Below, in pieces: positions 8,461 to 17,710 of a DNA stretch of 64,000 nt. The position numbers and the translations under genes are program-made. This DNA is from Bryobacterales bacterium. Lineage in GTDB: Bacteria; Acidobacteriota; Terriglobia; Bryobacterales; Bryobacteraceae. The stretch's first letter is position 1. Every line of letters begins with the position of its first letter. The stretch is taken from NCBI GenBank assembly GCA_003170295.1, contig PNAJ01000146.1, positions 78,284 through 142,283 on the forward strand, written 5' to 3'. The notes beneath the pieces are model-generated. The model saw nothing but the letters and a program-made list of their open reading frames with translations, searched no databases and was not told the origin of the DNA.

Positions 8461-9411
8461 GTGGATAACGTCACACATTCCTTAGTTGGATTAATGCTGG
8501 CACGCGTCTCCGGAAAGAGCGCGGCCATGATGGTGATCGCGGCGAATCTTCCCGACATCGATATCGTTTCCTGGGTGGGCGGCACGCTGACCTATCTTGA
8601 GGTTCATCGCGGCATCGCGCATTCGCTGATTGCCGCTCCCGTGCTGGCTCTGATCCTGGCGCTGCTGTTTCGCGACCGGACGTGGCAGTCCTATTTGGCG
8701 TGCCTGGGCGGCGTGTTCAGCCACCTGCTGCTCGATTGGACAAACATTTACGGCATCCGGCTGCTGCTGCCATTTTCGGGGCGCTGGCTGCGCCTCGATA
8801 TTACGGATGTGGTCGACCCTTGGATTCTTCTCGTTTTTCTATTGGCAGTGGCGGCGCCTGGGCTGGCCGGCCTTGTGAGTTCCGAGATCGGCGCGAAGAA
8901 AAGCTCGGGGGCGAAGCGCGGTTGGGCTTGGGTTGCGCTAGTTTTCCTGATGACTTACGAAGGCGGACGATTCGCCGCGCATCAGCGAGCGTTGGCGGTG
9001 ATGGGCGCACGGCTGTACAACGGCAAACCGGCCAACAGACTCAGCGCGATTCCCAGCCGTTGGACTCCGTTCCAATGGCGCGGCGTGGCGGAAGGGGAGG
9101 GCTACGTGGTCGACGTGCCCTTCGATTTGAATATCGAGTTCGACCCGTCGCAAGGCCGCATCGATTACGCGAGTCCGCCCAATGAAGCGGCTCTGAAGAC
9201 TCGGCCGTTTGAAGTGTTCAGCAGGTTCGATCAGGTGCCGTTCTGGAAGATTGAGAGACTCGCGGACGATACCTCGGAAGTGCAGTTGATCGACCTCCGG
9301 TTCGGCACTCCGGAGCAGCCGGGGTTTGTGGCGACGGCGGTTATTGATGCATCGGGAGTGGTGCGGGAGTCGAAGTTTGGGTTTGGTCCGCTGCCGGTGG
9401 GGAACAGGTAG
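8461..9411 (+). CDS. Membrane-bound metal-dependent hydrolase (YdjM/DUF457-like)
   Basis: This is an inner-membrane protein of 316 residues in the YdjM family, predicted zinc-dependent hydrolases of unknown substrate. It starts with a GTG and reads MDNVTHSLVGLMLARVSG, the typical N-terminus with an early histidine. Family acidic and histidine motifs follow: NLPDIDIVSW near 30 and HRGIAHSLIAAP near 49. GGVFSHLLLDWTNIYGIRLL lies near 83. Several transmembrane helices occupy the first ~190 residues. The C-terminal ~130 residues are soluble and probably periplasmic. It lies five bases after the lipid-kinase gene, which suggests joint work on membrane lipids. A palindromic repeat follows its stop. 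Confidence 0.78.
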   Translation: MDNVTHSLVGLMLARVSGKSAAMMVIAANLPDIDIVSWVGGTLTYLEVHRGIAHSLIAAPVLALILALLFRDRTWQSYLACLGGVFSHLLLDWTNIYGIRLLLPFSGRWLRLDITDVVDPWILLVFLLAVAAPGLAGLVSSEIGAKKSSGAKRGWAWVALVFLMTYEGGRFAAHQRALAVMGARLYNGKPANRLSAIPSRWTPFQWRGVAEGEGYVVDVPFDLNIEFDPSQGRIDYASPPNEAALKTRPFEVFSRFDQVPFWKIERLADDTSEVQLIDLRFGTPEQPGFVATAVIDASGVVRESKFGFGPLPVGNR

Positions 9412-9446
9412 GCGCGAGGGTTGCGGCTGGGCATCGTGGATGGGGC

Positions 9447-9553
9447 GAAAAATGGGGACAGACCGCTCTGTCCACTGGCGTCGGGGTTCGGAGTGTTCTA
9501 ATTGGGGCAGATCGTGGCGCGTTGGGACAGAGAGGTCAGTCCCCATTTTCCGC
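9447..9553. repeat. REPIN-like inverted repeat, GGGGACAG family (copy 1)
   Basis: Two arms face each other: 9447-9473 (containing AATGGGGACAGACCGCTC) and 9524-9553 on the opposite strand, nearly identical over 27 bases, with a ~50-base spacer. It lies between the convergent ends of the YdjM-like and TonB-receptor genes, the usual place for REPINs. The same arms occur at 23467-23556, and a related sequence lies inside the RAYT element at 979-993 and 1721-1737. Confidence 0.75.
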
Positions 9554-9612
9554 GATCTTGAGGTTTTTCTTGGTATAGGAGGGGCCTTGCGACCCCTCCC
9601 AAAGCTGGCGGA

Positions 9613-12600
9613 TTAGAACCTGATCCGCAGGTTAAATACGATCTGGCGCGGCCCGTTCAACTGCATGTTTTCGTTGGAACCGAGGACGCCCCAATCGTTA
9701 GGACTGGCGATGCTTAAGCTGGGGTCGGCTAGAGCGACGTGGTTCATCACGTTGACGATTTGGAAGGACAAGGTCGCAGATACTCGCTCGCGGAACAGGT
9801 TGATGTCCTTGGCAACGTTCAGATCCATGTTCCAGTTCGACATGCCGCGAATCTGTCCGTTCGCTCCGCAGCTGGTGTCGTAACCCAGGATGCAAGGTCT
9901 GAATTGGTTGTAAGTCGCCACTGGATCGGAGAACATATTGATGTTGTTTCCGCCGTTGGCAAGGTTGCCGTTGATGCCCGCGCCGTTGGGGTTGGTCGAT
10001 GAGCTGGTCGGGACGTTGAAGTTGTAGAGGGCTTTCGTACCGCCAGTCCATTTGCCGTTGAGAACCGCGTAATCTGCCGAGGTACTGGTTTGGCTCTCCC
10101 CGAATGACTCGAGGTTACCGTTGTTATTGCTAACGGCCAGCGGCGCTCCGCTGCGGGCAGTGAAGATGGGAGCGATCCTCCATCCCCCAAGCATGTGGCC
10201 GACGATGCCTTTCTGCGACCGGAAGAACGGCTCCGACCACAGGAAGGTCTGCGTGTAGGTGAACTTGTAGTCGAAGAACTGCGGACCGTACATGGATTGG
10301 CGGACGTTATAGGGATTGAGCGCAGTATATCCCGAGGTAGCCTGGGATTGATTACCGGTACCGAGCGCACGGCCCCAGGTGAAGTTCGATAGCGTCGTGA
10401 CGCCATGCCAGTCCTGGGTCCTGAACGTGGTGTAAAGCGCATTGTAGTTGGAGTAGCCGGAGCTGTCGTCGGCGTTGACGGCCGATACCTGGCCGGAGGG
10501 GAACGCGGCATTCTTACTGCTGGGAATGGTCCGGCCCAGGGTCCAGGAGGAAGCACTACTGAGAGCCGACCACAACTGGAACACCTGATTCTGCGTGATG
10601 AAGTTGTTCATGCTCGGGTTGGCGATCACCGCTGCCGTGCAGCTCGAGAAGCCCTTGCAGAAGGATGAATTAGCTCCGCCCAGCGCCGCTTCAAGGAACG
10701 GCTGCACGGGAGCTGAGGTGTTCCCGGCGCAGACAGGTCCAAGTCCGCACAGGGGAATGTACATCCCCGCGTAGGATGACGCGAAGCTCTGGCCGCCCAA
10801 AGTCATCATGGTAGGAACGGCATTGATATCGCGCTGCATCCACTCGTGGGTGATGAAGCGGCCGATGTACCCGGCTTCAACGAGCACCTTCGGCCGGATT
10901 TCGCGCTGAATGCTGAAATTATAGTTGTAGGTCGCGGCCGGCCGGAAGGTGGGATCTAACACGGAAGCCGCGCCCGCAGCCGCCGAGCCGTTGGTTCCCG
11001 GGTAGGACGGCTGGGGCAACGTGGTGGAAATGCTCGGGTAAGGAGCCGTCAAACCATCGGTTCCGATGCGAAACGCAGTGGTGGGAGTGACACCGCCGCT
11101 GCCGAGACACTGGCCAGTCCTCGAAGCGCCAATGCAGGATACCGGCTGGCCGAGACCAACGCCTAGCAGGGGAATCAGCACCAAGCCAACGCCGTTCAGA
11201 CGGCTATAGATCTGGCCATACCCCGCCCGGATCACGGTCTTCCCGTCACCGAATGCCTTCCCTAGAATTCCGTCGTTATATTTCGGATTCCAGGCAACCG
11301 CCACCCGCGGGCTTATACCGCCGTAGAACGGGTTGAACGGATACGTGTGGCTTGCGCCCGTGACGTTGCCGATGGTCGAAAAGCCGATGGTCGGGTTGTA
11401 GACCTGACCCTGGAGCGCCATCGTAGACTTGGTGTTGAAATAATCGGTGAAAGAGATGGGCTTGCCCGAGGAGTCGACTAGTTCCACCTGCTTGCCATTC
11501 TGCTCGGTCGGCGGCATTTCGACCTGATAGCCAAGACCATAGGTTATGGTGAGGGTCGGCTTGATGTGCCAGGAATCGGTGACGTAGAGGTTATAGGAGT
11601 TGATCGTACTCTTGTCGAACATCGGCGTTCCCGGAGGGTTCAACGTGAGGCTGGGACCGCTGCGGGTGGCCAGCACTTGCGGCTGATTGACGATGCCGAG
11701 AATCTCAGAATAGTACGTGTTCCATTTGCTGACCTGGCTGCTGGGAAGATTCGCCGGATAGTTCGCCGATGAGTATTGAATCCCTGAGCCGCTCCCGACT
11801 TGGTATACCGGAGAAGTATTGATGCCCTGTCCGTTGTCGTTGCGGGCGTGATAATCGAAGTTCCGGCCGTAGTTTCCGCCAAACTGAATCACGTGATTGC
11901 CCATGATCTTGGTCAAGTCGTCCTTGTAGAGCGAGTCATGACCGTCCCAGAAACGCTGGCGGGTGTTCTGATTGTTGACGTTGTAGGGGATCAGCGCGCT
12001 GGAGGTTTCGCCGCCGATTTCGAGCGCTCCACCAAGGCCGGGAAGCTGCGGCGGCGCGGCCGAGGAGGCCCATTGCCACCAGATCTTGGTGTAGCTCCAA
12101 ACGAAATTGTTGGTCAAGGTCGGGCTGATGTTGGTGGTTAATCCGGCCACCAGGAACTCCGGCTTCTGTGGACGCGGAGCGCGCGCCGCCATCGTACCGA
12201 GAGTATCCCCCGGCAACGCGCCACCGATATCGATCTGGTTGGTGGTCAACTGGCTGAGCGCAAAGTAACGGTAACTAGACATCAAGCGCCACTTTTCACC
12301 GAAGTCATGGTCGACGCGGCCGACCAGGAACTTGGTCTTTTCCGGAAGAGACACTTGACCTTGGAATCCCGCCACGTTGTGGGAATCGCTGGTATTAAAG
12401 TTGTTGGGCTCCGGCATCTGCTTGTTCCAGATCTGCGAAACCAGGGAGTTGAGACCGATTCCGCGCGGATCGCAGGAGCCGCCGCAGGCAGTATTGACGT
12501 TGAACGGCACATAAGTGCCGCCGACATTGATCTGAATGATGCCTTGGCGAAGCGTGTCGCTGGGTACCGACCTGTTGATAATCGTCGATTGCGGGTAGTT

Positions 12601-13605
12601 GAAGGCTTCGTAACCGAAGAAGAAGTAGGTCTTGCCGCCCCAGAACTTCGGCAGCATGGGACCGCCAACGGTAAATCCGTACCTTTGGTTATGGGTGATG
12701 GCAATGGGCGTGTATCCGAGGCTTCCGCTAGGCGTATGGTTCGCGTCCCAGCTGTTCGCACCCCCCACGTTGCTGGAGGAATAAAGATAGTACGCCGAAC
12801 CGTGGATTTGATTGGTGCCGCGTTTCGTCACCACACTGATCTGCGCCCCGGAAGAGCCGTTGAAGTCGGCCGTTTGTCCAGCGGTGGACACCTTGAATTC
12901 TTCAATGGTGTCGGGCGGCGTGGGAAGCACGCCACTTGGAGGAGTGCAGTTCGCACAGGCCATGCCGCCATAGGAACTGTGGGTGTAACTCCCGGTATAG
13001 TCTCGCATGCTGCCGTCCATGTCGTTGGAGTTGTTTCCGCCGTCCAACTGGAACGTGTTCTGGTCGTACATTGCTCCGGCAACCGCGCCTTCGGGCGAAA
13101 CGCCCGGCTGAAAAATCGCCAGACTGGAGACGTCGGAGCCGAAGACCGGAAGATAGGTCAAGGACGCTCCGGACACGGTGGTTCCGACAGTGGCATTGAC
13201 GGTCTGTAGCTCCGCGCCCGGCGACGTGGTGACTTCGACCACGTTGGTCACCTGGCCGACTTCGAGGGTGGCGTTTACGTTCAAGATATCGGCGACTTTC
13301 ACGTATTGCCGGTTCACCTTGCGCGTCGAAAACCCGGTCTTGGAGAACGTGATGTCGTAGGTTCCCGGGTTGACGTTGACGAAGATGAAGCGTCCGGAAT
13401 CGTTGGATTTAGTGGTGAGCACGATGTTGGTCGACGGATCGGTCAACTTGACATCCACGCCGGGCATGGCGGCGCCCTGCTGATCCGTGACCAAGCCTTC
13501 CACGGTGCCGGATGCAGAAGATTGAGCCCAGGCTGGCATGCCGATCAGGCAAAGCAATGCCACGGCCAGGAAAAATGAGGAAAATCTATGCCCTTCGAGA
13601 CGCAT
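9613..13605 (-). CDS. Oar-like TonB-dependent receptor with carboxypeptidase-regulatory domain
   Basis: This 1330-residue outer-membrane protein has the architecture common in acidobacteria: a signal peptide (first ~28 residues, ending MPAWAQS), and a CarboxypepD_reg-like beta-sandwich (about 30-115, GTVEGLVTDQQGAAMPGVDV). Next comes a plug domain (FQLDGGNNSNDMDGS, PPDTIEEFKVSTAGQTADFNG near 235) and a long beta-barrel that ends in the aromatic residue of FNLRIRF. Such receptors import large substrates such as oligosaccharides with TonB energy; the ligand cannot be told. A strong RBS-like GGGAGGGG lies just before the ATG, and a candidate promoter is listed upstream. It is transcribed alone. 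Confidence 0.93.
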   Translation of the reverse strand: MRLEGHRFSSFFLAVALLCLIGMPAWAQSSASGTVEGLVTDQQGAAMPGVDVKLTDPSTNIVLTTKSNDSGRFIFVNVNPGTYDITFSKTGFSTRKVNRQYVKVADILNVNATLEVGQVTNVVEVTTSPGAELQTVNATVGTTVSGASLTYLPVFGSDVSSLAIFQPGVSPEGAVAGAMYDQNTFQLDGGNNSNDMDGSMRDYTGSYTHSSYGGMACANCTPPSGVLPTPPDTIEEFKVSTAGQTADFNGSSGAQISVVTKRGTNQIHGSAYYLYSSSNVGGANSWDANHTPSGSLGYTPIAITHNQRYGFTVGGPMLPKFWGGKTYFFFGYEAFNYPQSTIINRSVPSDTLRQGIIQINVGGTYVPFNVNTACGGSCDPRGIGLNSLVSQIWNKQMPEPNNFNTSDSHNVAGFQGQVSLPEKTKFLVGRVDHDFGEKWRLMSSYRYFALSQLTTNQIDIGGALPGDTLGTMAARAPRPQKPEFLVAGLTTNISPTLTNNFVWSYTKIWWQWASSAAPPQLPGLGGALEIGGETSSALIPYNVNNQNTRQRFWDGHDSLYKDDLTKIMGNHVIQFGGNYGRNFDYHARNDNGQGINTSPVYQVGSGSGIQYSSANYPANLPSSQVSKWNTYYSEILGIVNQPQVLATRSGPSLTLNPPGTPMFDKSTINSYNLYVTDSWHIKPTLTITYGLGYQVEMPPTEQNGKQVELVDSSGKPISFTDYFNTKSTMALQGQVYNPTIGFSTIGNVTGASHTYPFNPFYGGISPRVAVAWNPKYNDGILGKAFGDGKTVIRAGYGQIYSRLNGVGLVLIPLLGVGLGQPVSCIGASRTGQCLGSGGVTPTTAFRIGTDGLTAPYPSISTTLPQPSYPGTNGSAAAGAASVLDPTFRPAATYNYNFSIQREIRPKVLVEAGYIGRFITHEWMQRDINAVPTMMTLGGQSFASSYAGMYIPLCGLGPVCAGNTSAPVQPFLEAALGGANSSFCKGFSSCTAAVIANPSMNNFITQNQVFQLWSALSSASSWTLGRTIPSSKNAAFPSGQVSAVNADDSSGYSNYNALYTTFRTQDWHGVTTLSNFTWGRALGTGNQSQATSGYTALNPYNVRQSMYGPQFFDYKFTYTQTFLWSEPFFRSQKGIVGHMLGGWRIAPIFTARSGAPLAVSNNNGNLESFGESQTSTSADYAVLNGKWTGGTKALYNFNVPTSSSTNPNGAGINGNLANGGNNINMFSDPVATYNQFRPCILGYDTSCGANGQIRGMSNWNMDLNVAKDINLFRERVSATLSFQIVNVMNHVALADPSLSIASPNDWGVLGSNENMQLNGPRQIVFNLRIRF

Positions 13606-13994
13606 TTTACCCCTCCCTTGAATTTGTTTATACCTACGAGTAATTCGCTAAGCAAACAAAATCCTGCCCCGTAGTTGAGGTGGAGTATGCAAATGCGCAC
13701 AGAAAGAGTTTCCGGCGTCGCAGCCAGCTAATGGACGTCGTTGCCCTTTCCCTGACAACTTCATTTCCCACCGCGCAAAACGCGGCAGTTGCACTTCCCC
13801 AACAAGAACAATTGTCCGGGAGTATAACATCGTTAGCGGACGATGTAAACATCTTTTCTTTCATCGATTCGTATTGTGGGGTGGAGGGGTTTCGAGCCCC
13901 TCGCTTACTCGGCGTGCGAAACACAACATAGGATGAGAATATCCGAGGGGTCATTCCACATACTTTTCAGGGTGTCGGTGTGTCCGGACATTGA
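13606..13994. other. Intergenic region between divergent receptor and sensor-kinase genes
   Basis: About 390 bases without a supportable gene. Its left end holds the receptor's candidate promoter and RBS. A small stem-loop (13884-13902, arms GAGGGG/CCCCTC) lies about 90 bases before the kinase start. Short open frames here show no family-like features. Confidence 0.6.
13627..13655 (-). promoter_or_regulatory. Candidate sigma-70-type promoter of the TonB receptor gene
   Basis: On the minus strand a TTGCTT (13650-13655) and a TATAAA (13627-13632) are 17 bases apart, about 22 bases upstream of the receptor ATG. The -10 matches five of six consensus bases; the -35 only three. An RBS-like purine run lies between it and the start. 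Confidence 0.4.
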
Positions 13995-15074
13995 ATGAAA
14001 GTAGTCATGGTGGACGATTCCCCCGCCGACCGCAGACTCTGCCAGGTGTTGCTGGGCGAGGTTTACGGATCCGAGTTGGAGTTTTTCGAGGCGAGCGGCG
14101 CGGTGCAGGGGTTGGAAACCTGCCGCCGGGTCGCACCGGACTGCGTTCTGCTGGACTACAAGCTGCCTGACATGACGGGGCTAGAATTTCTCGGGCTCCT
14201 TTGTCCCGAAGATTCCGTCACGAACCCGCAAGTGGCGGTGGTGATGCTGACGGGCATGGCGAGCGAACAGGTGGCCGTGAGCGCGATGCGAGCGGGTGCG
14301 CACGACTATCTGGTAAAGGATCGGATCTCCGCCGAGGGGCTGAGCATGGCGGTCCGGAAGGCCATCGAGAAGGTCAGCCTGACCCGCGCGCTCCACGCGG
14401 AGCGGGATCTTCTCGCGCGGTCGGTGGCGGAAAAGGAGGTGCTGATCCAAGAGGTCCATCACCGGGTGAAGAACAACCTGGCCGTGATCGCCAGCCTGCT
14501 GCGTCTGCAGGCGACCACCATGCCGGATGAGCGGCTGGCCACCGCGCTGCGGGAGAGCCAGAACCGGGTGGAGTCGATGGCGCTGATCCACGAACAGCTT
14601 TATGCCAATGGCGACCTTCGCGAAGTGGATCTGGCGCGCCACGCCTCGTTACTGGCTAGCAACCTGTTCCATTCCTACGGCGTCGATCCGGCGCGCATTA
14701 CCTGGCGGGTGGCCGTGGAGCCTGTGCTGCTCGGCGTGGATCAGGCGATTCCGGCCGGGTTGATCCTGAACGAGTTGGTCTCCAACGCCCTCAAACATGC
14801 GTTCCCCGACGGACGTAGCGGGTCGGTGCTGATAGAGGGCAGCCGTGAGCAGGGGCGCATCCAACTGGCGGTATCCGACGACGGCATCGGCGTTGGCCCG
14901 GTGGGCGAACTGGTTCGTCCCAACGCGATTGGGATGCACATCATCCAGATCCTGACGCGTCAATTGAAAGGCACCTTCGAGCTGGCAAGCGGCCCGCCAG
15001 CCAAATTCAAAATCTCGTTTCCAGAGGCGGAAAGTGGACAACAAATCGTGCAGAGTGCTGGTAGTGGAAGATGA
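13995..15074 (+). CDS. Receiver-HisKA_2 sensor histidine kinase
   Basis: A soluble 359-residue signalling protein. Residues 1-125 form a receiver domain with acidic pocket VDDSPADR, phosphoacceptor aspartate in CVLLDYKLPDMTG and the conserved lysine in DYLVKDR. A HisKA_2 kinase follows: H-box VLIQEVHHRVKNNLAVIASL near 150, then an HATPase domain with N-box GLILNELVSNALKHAFPDG, and a G1 box VSDDGIGV. All catalytic features are present, so it should be an active kinase controlled by its own receiver. No membrane segment is seen. Its 3' end overlaps the next gene by 41 bases, which indicates coupling; the next gene product is a degenerate partner. Confidence 0.9.
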   Translation: MKVVMVDDSPADRRLCQVLLGEVYGSELEFFEASGAVQGLETCRRVAPDCVLLDYKLPDMTGLEFLGLLCPEDSVTNPQVAVVMLTGMASEQVAVSAMRAGAHDYLVKDRISAEGLSMAVRKAIEKVSLTRALHAERDLLARSVAEKEVLIQEVHHRVKNNLAVIASLLRLQATTMPDERLATALRESQNRVESMALIHEQLYANGDLREVDLARHASLLASNLFHSYGVDPARITWRVAVEPVLLGVDQAIPAGLILNELVSNALKHAFPDGRSGSVLIEGSREQGRIQLAVSDDGIGVGPVGELVRPNAIGMHIIQILTRQLKGTFELASGPPAKFKISFPEAESGQQIVQSAGSGR

Positions 15075-16908
15075 GGGGCTGATCGCCCATGATATTTCGA
15101 CCCGCCTGACGGCGCTGGGTCATGAAGTGGTGGCGAGCGTGGGAACGGCCGCGGAGGCGCTTGAGAAGGCGGCGGGAGCGGACATTGTCCTGATGGACAT
15201 CCGCATCGACGGACCGGTGGACGGCATCGAAGCGGCCGCGCGGATTCGCGAGCGGTATCATCTGCCCGTGATTTTCCTGACCGCGCATGCCGACCGGCCG
15301 ACCATCGATCGGGCCAAGCTGACCGGCGCTTTTGGATACCTGGTAAAACCGATTGCGCACGCGTCCTTGAATACCGCGATCGAGATCGCGCTCTATAAGC
15401 ACCAGATGGAGCGGAAGCTGGAAGAGCGGGAGGCGCTGCTTAGAACGACGCTGGGTTCGGTGGCCGACGCGGTGGTGGTGACCGACCATCTGAGCCGGGT
15501 CCTGATGTTGAACCGGGCGGCGGAGAATCTTACGGGTTGGACGCACGCGGAGGCGGAAGGGCAACCGGTTCTGCGAGTCCTGCGGCTGGTGGACGTCGAA
15601 TCGGGAGAGCCGGCGGAAGATCCAGTGCCGCTCGCGATCCTGAAAGACGAAGCCCTGCCGCTCGACCGGTCCTGGCAGTTGATCTCGCGCGACGGACGGC
15701 AGTTGATGATCGAAGGTTCGGCGTCACCTGTGAAGGCGTCCGGCATTGCACTGGGGACGGTGCTCACGTTTCGCGACGTCAGCGCGCGGCTGTGGGAAGA
15801 GAAACAGCTCCGGCAGGCGCAGAAAGTGGACGCGGCGGGCCGGCTCGCGGCGCACGTCGCCGAGGAATACTCTTCTCTGCTGGCAACGATCCGGAATCAA
15901 TCCGAGCAACTGCTGCGGCAGGTGGGAGAATACTCGCCTTCGCGGCAGGCAATTGAGGCAATTCAGGAGTCCGCGGCGGCGGCGGAGGTGCTCACAAGAA
16001 GGCTGACCATGTTCGGCACACGTCAGGCGACCATGCAGCCGGAGGTCCTGAGCGTCAGTGGGGTGTTGCGCCGGATGTCGAAACTGATCGAGTCGGTGGC
16101 CGGAGCGGGAATTGAGTTGGCGATTAGCCCGTCGCCCCTGGCTGGGAAGGTCCGGGTAGACGCCGCGCAACTGGAGCAGGCGATCATGAACCTGGTGCTT
16201 CATTCCTGCGCCCTGATGCAGGAAGGGGGGCAATTGCTGATCGAAACCGGCAATGCGGACCTGCCGCGGACTGCCTCGGTCGCGAGTTACGTGACCCTCA
16301 CGATCACCCACACGGGGCGGGAACCGGATCTCGAAAAGCTTTTCGAACCCGCGTCGATCGGCGACGATGGCCTGGCGCTCGCGATGGTCCACGCCATTGT
16401 CGCAGAGCACGGAGGATACATTTCGGCGCAACCGGCATCGGGCGGCTGCCGCTTCGAAATGCTGCTTCCGCGCGCGGCCGAGACGCCGTTACCCGCGGAG
16501 AGTGTGGAAGCGGGCAATGTTGCGTCGGTATTGCTGGTCGATGATCGCGAGCGGGTGCGAGCCCAGCTCCACAATTTTTTCGAGGCGGAGGGATATAACC
16601 TGCTGGAAGCTGTAGACGATCAGGAAGCGCTGGCATTGGGCGAGGTGCATGAGGGGTCGCTCGACCTGCTCGTCGTCGAGGCGGAGGTTGCAGACCGGAT
16701 CGCTCCGGCGCTCCGCAAGAATCACCCGGGATTGCAGGTCTTGCGAATCGTCGAACTTGCGGAGAAAGGCCTGAAGCACGCGAGCCAAGAAGACTTAACC
16801 GGTGAAATCCACCGTCCGTTTACACAGGCGGCGCTGCTCGAAAAAGCTTCGCGGCTCTTGCGGAATCGCGCGGTGGGCGAAGCGTCGTCGGCCGCTATTT
16901 CTTCTTAG
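15034..16908 (+). CDS. Hybrid receiver-PAS-kinase-receiver protein, probable pseudokinase
   Basis: 624 residues. The N-terminal receiver (1-125) is intact: EDE pocket, IVLMDIRI phosphoaspartate, VIFLTAHAD, YLVKPI lysine. A PAS domain follows (about 130-250). The kinase core is degenerate. The H-box reads GRLAAHVAEEYSSLL, where hybrid kinases have AHDFNNLL, so the histidine is a glutamate. The N-box reads NLVLHSCALM with the asparagine lost, and the G1 aspartate reads THTG. The C-terminal receiver (from about 490) reads LDLLVVEAEV, with glutamate at the phosphoacceptor position, and IHRPFT, with arginine instead of lysine. So only the first receiver seems able to take phosphate. The GTG start lies inside the preceding kinase gene. 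A scaffold or allosteric role is an inference. Confidence 0.85.
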   Translation: MDNKSCRVLVVEDEGLIAHDISTRLTALGHEVVASVGTAAEALEKAAGADIVLMDIRIDGPVDGIEAAARIRERYHLPVIFLTAHADRPTIDRAKLTGAFGYLVKPIAHASLNTAIEIALYKHQMERKLEEREALLRTTLGSVADAVVVTDHLSRVLMLNRAAENLTGWTHAEAEGQPVLRVLRLVDVESGEPAEDPVPLAILKDEALPLDRSWQLISRDGRQLMIEGSASPVKASGIALGTVLTFRDVSARLWEEKQLRQAQKVDAAGRLAAHVAEEYSSLLATIRNQSEQLLRQVGEYSPSRQAIEAIQESAAAAEVLTRRLTMFGTRQATMQPEVLSVSGVLRRMSKLIESVAGAGIELAISPSPLAGKVRVDAAQLEQAIMNLVLHSCALMQEGGQLLIETGNADLPRTASVASYVTLTITHTGREPDLEKLFEPASIGDDGLALAMVHAIVAEHGGYISAQPASGGCRFEMLLPRAAETPLPAESVEAGNVASVLLVDDRERVRAQLHNFFEAEGYNLLEAVDDQEALALGEVHEGSLDLLVVEAEVADRIAPALRKNHPGLQVLRIVELAEKGLKHASQEDLTGEIHRPFTQAALLEKASRLLRNRAVGEASSAAISS

Positions 16909-17710
16909 GTTTCACTCCAGGCTTACCCTCGCCGGGCTCCGGCACCGCGAAGAGATTATCGGTCAGGTCCTTGTTGATGTGGACCGAATCCGAAAAAATT
17001 TCGTACACCTTGTCGCCATTGTGCTCCCGGCGGATCTGGTGCGGCCACTGCACTCCTCCGGCGTCGCGGTAGCGGGCAAACAGAGTGACCTCTTCGTCCT
17101 GTTCCTTCGTTACGAGATTTTTTCGCTTATAAATCTGGCGTACCGGGAGCTTGGTCGACTGGTGGAACTGGACGCGCACCACGCGATTCTCGGAATCGGT
17201 GATGTTGACGATCTCTACCGGAAGATTCTCGATTACGTCGGAGCCCTGCGATTCGAAAATCATTCCCGGCTCCTGCAGACGCTGGCGGAACATGTAGAGC
17301 ACGTTGCGCAGCGTCGACTCGCGATAGCGGTCAAAACGATCCTGCTCGATCGGCTTCGATCCGCGCCAACTGATGTCCCAGCCGGCGTTTTCGAGAAGGA
17401 GCACCGACGTGTCTTCGGTCTTTCCGAAAACCTCTTTCTCTCGCTGGGCCAATTCTTCGCCGGATTTGGACGGCGCGACGGTTAAGTAACGGGTATAGAT
17501 CTTGGCAATCGAGAGTCCCGAAATCTGCTCGTGATAAAACGAATAGGCGCGGCCGGATTCGGTGCGGTCCATCATCGTCAGATACGAGTTGCCGCCGAGG
17601 GCGGCGAGCGCATCGTCGATGATTTTTTCCCCGCGAATTTCCGACTGCGTGTGCGCGCTTTGTGCCCATGCGCAGGCGCCGGCTGAAAAGAGAAAACCCC
17701 GTCGCGTCAT
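16895..17710 (-). CDS. Exported LolA-like protein
   Basis: A 271-residue exported protein. The N-terminus MTRRGFLFSAGACAWAQS has a twin-arginine-like signal. The mature part resembles outer-membrane lipoprotein-sorting (LolA/LolB-like) folds, with alternating strand patterns such as ENLPVEIVNITDSENRVVRV and a KLPVRQIYKRK segment. The neighbouring M16 protein carries a clearly related C-terminal domain (RTGLPIRQIYKETAM), so this gene is probably a separate copy of that domain. Its ATG overlaps the M16 stop (17707-17710), and its 3' end overlaps the kinase gene on the other strand by 14 bases. Function is unknown; a role in binding an exported substrate or lipoprotein is inferred. Confidence 0.65.
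   Translation of the reverse strand: MTRRGFLFSAGACAWAQSAHTQSEIRGEKIIDDALAALGGNSYLTMMDRTESGRAYSFYHEQISGLSIAKIYTRYLTVAPSKSGEELAQREKEVFGKTEDTSVLLLENAGWDISWRGSKPIEQDRFDRYRESTLRNVLYMFRQRLQEPGMIFESQGSDVIENLPVEIVNITDSENRVVRVQFHQSTKLPVRQIYKRKNLVTKEQDEEVTLFARYRDAGGVQWPHQIRREHNGDKVYEIFSDSVHINKDLTDNLFAVPEPGEGKPGVKPKKK

Noticed and set aside
12307..13209. A 300-codon plus-strand frame inside the TonB receptor gene
   Set aside because: Lies entirely antisense to a well-supported receptor and has arginine/valine-rich low-complexity content typical of shadows.
13648..13954. Small minus-strand frames (60 and 106 codons) in the 13606-13994 gap
   Set aside because: No RBS, no conserved motif, and they overlap the receptor's candidate promoter.
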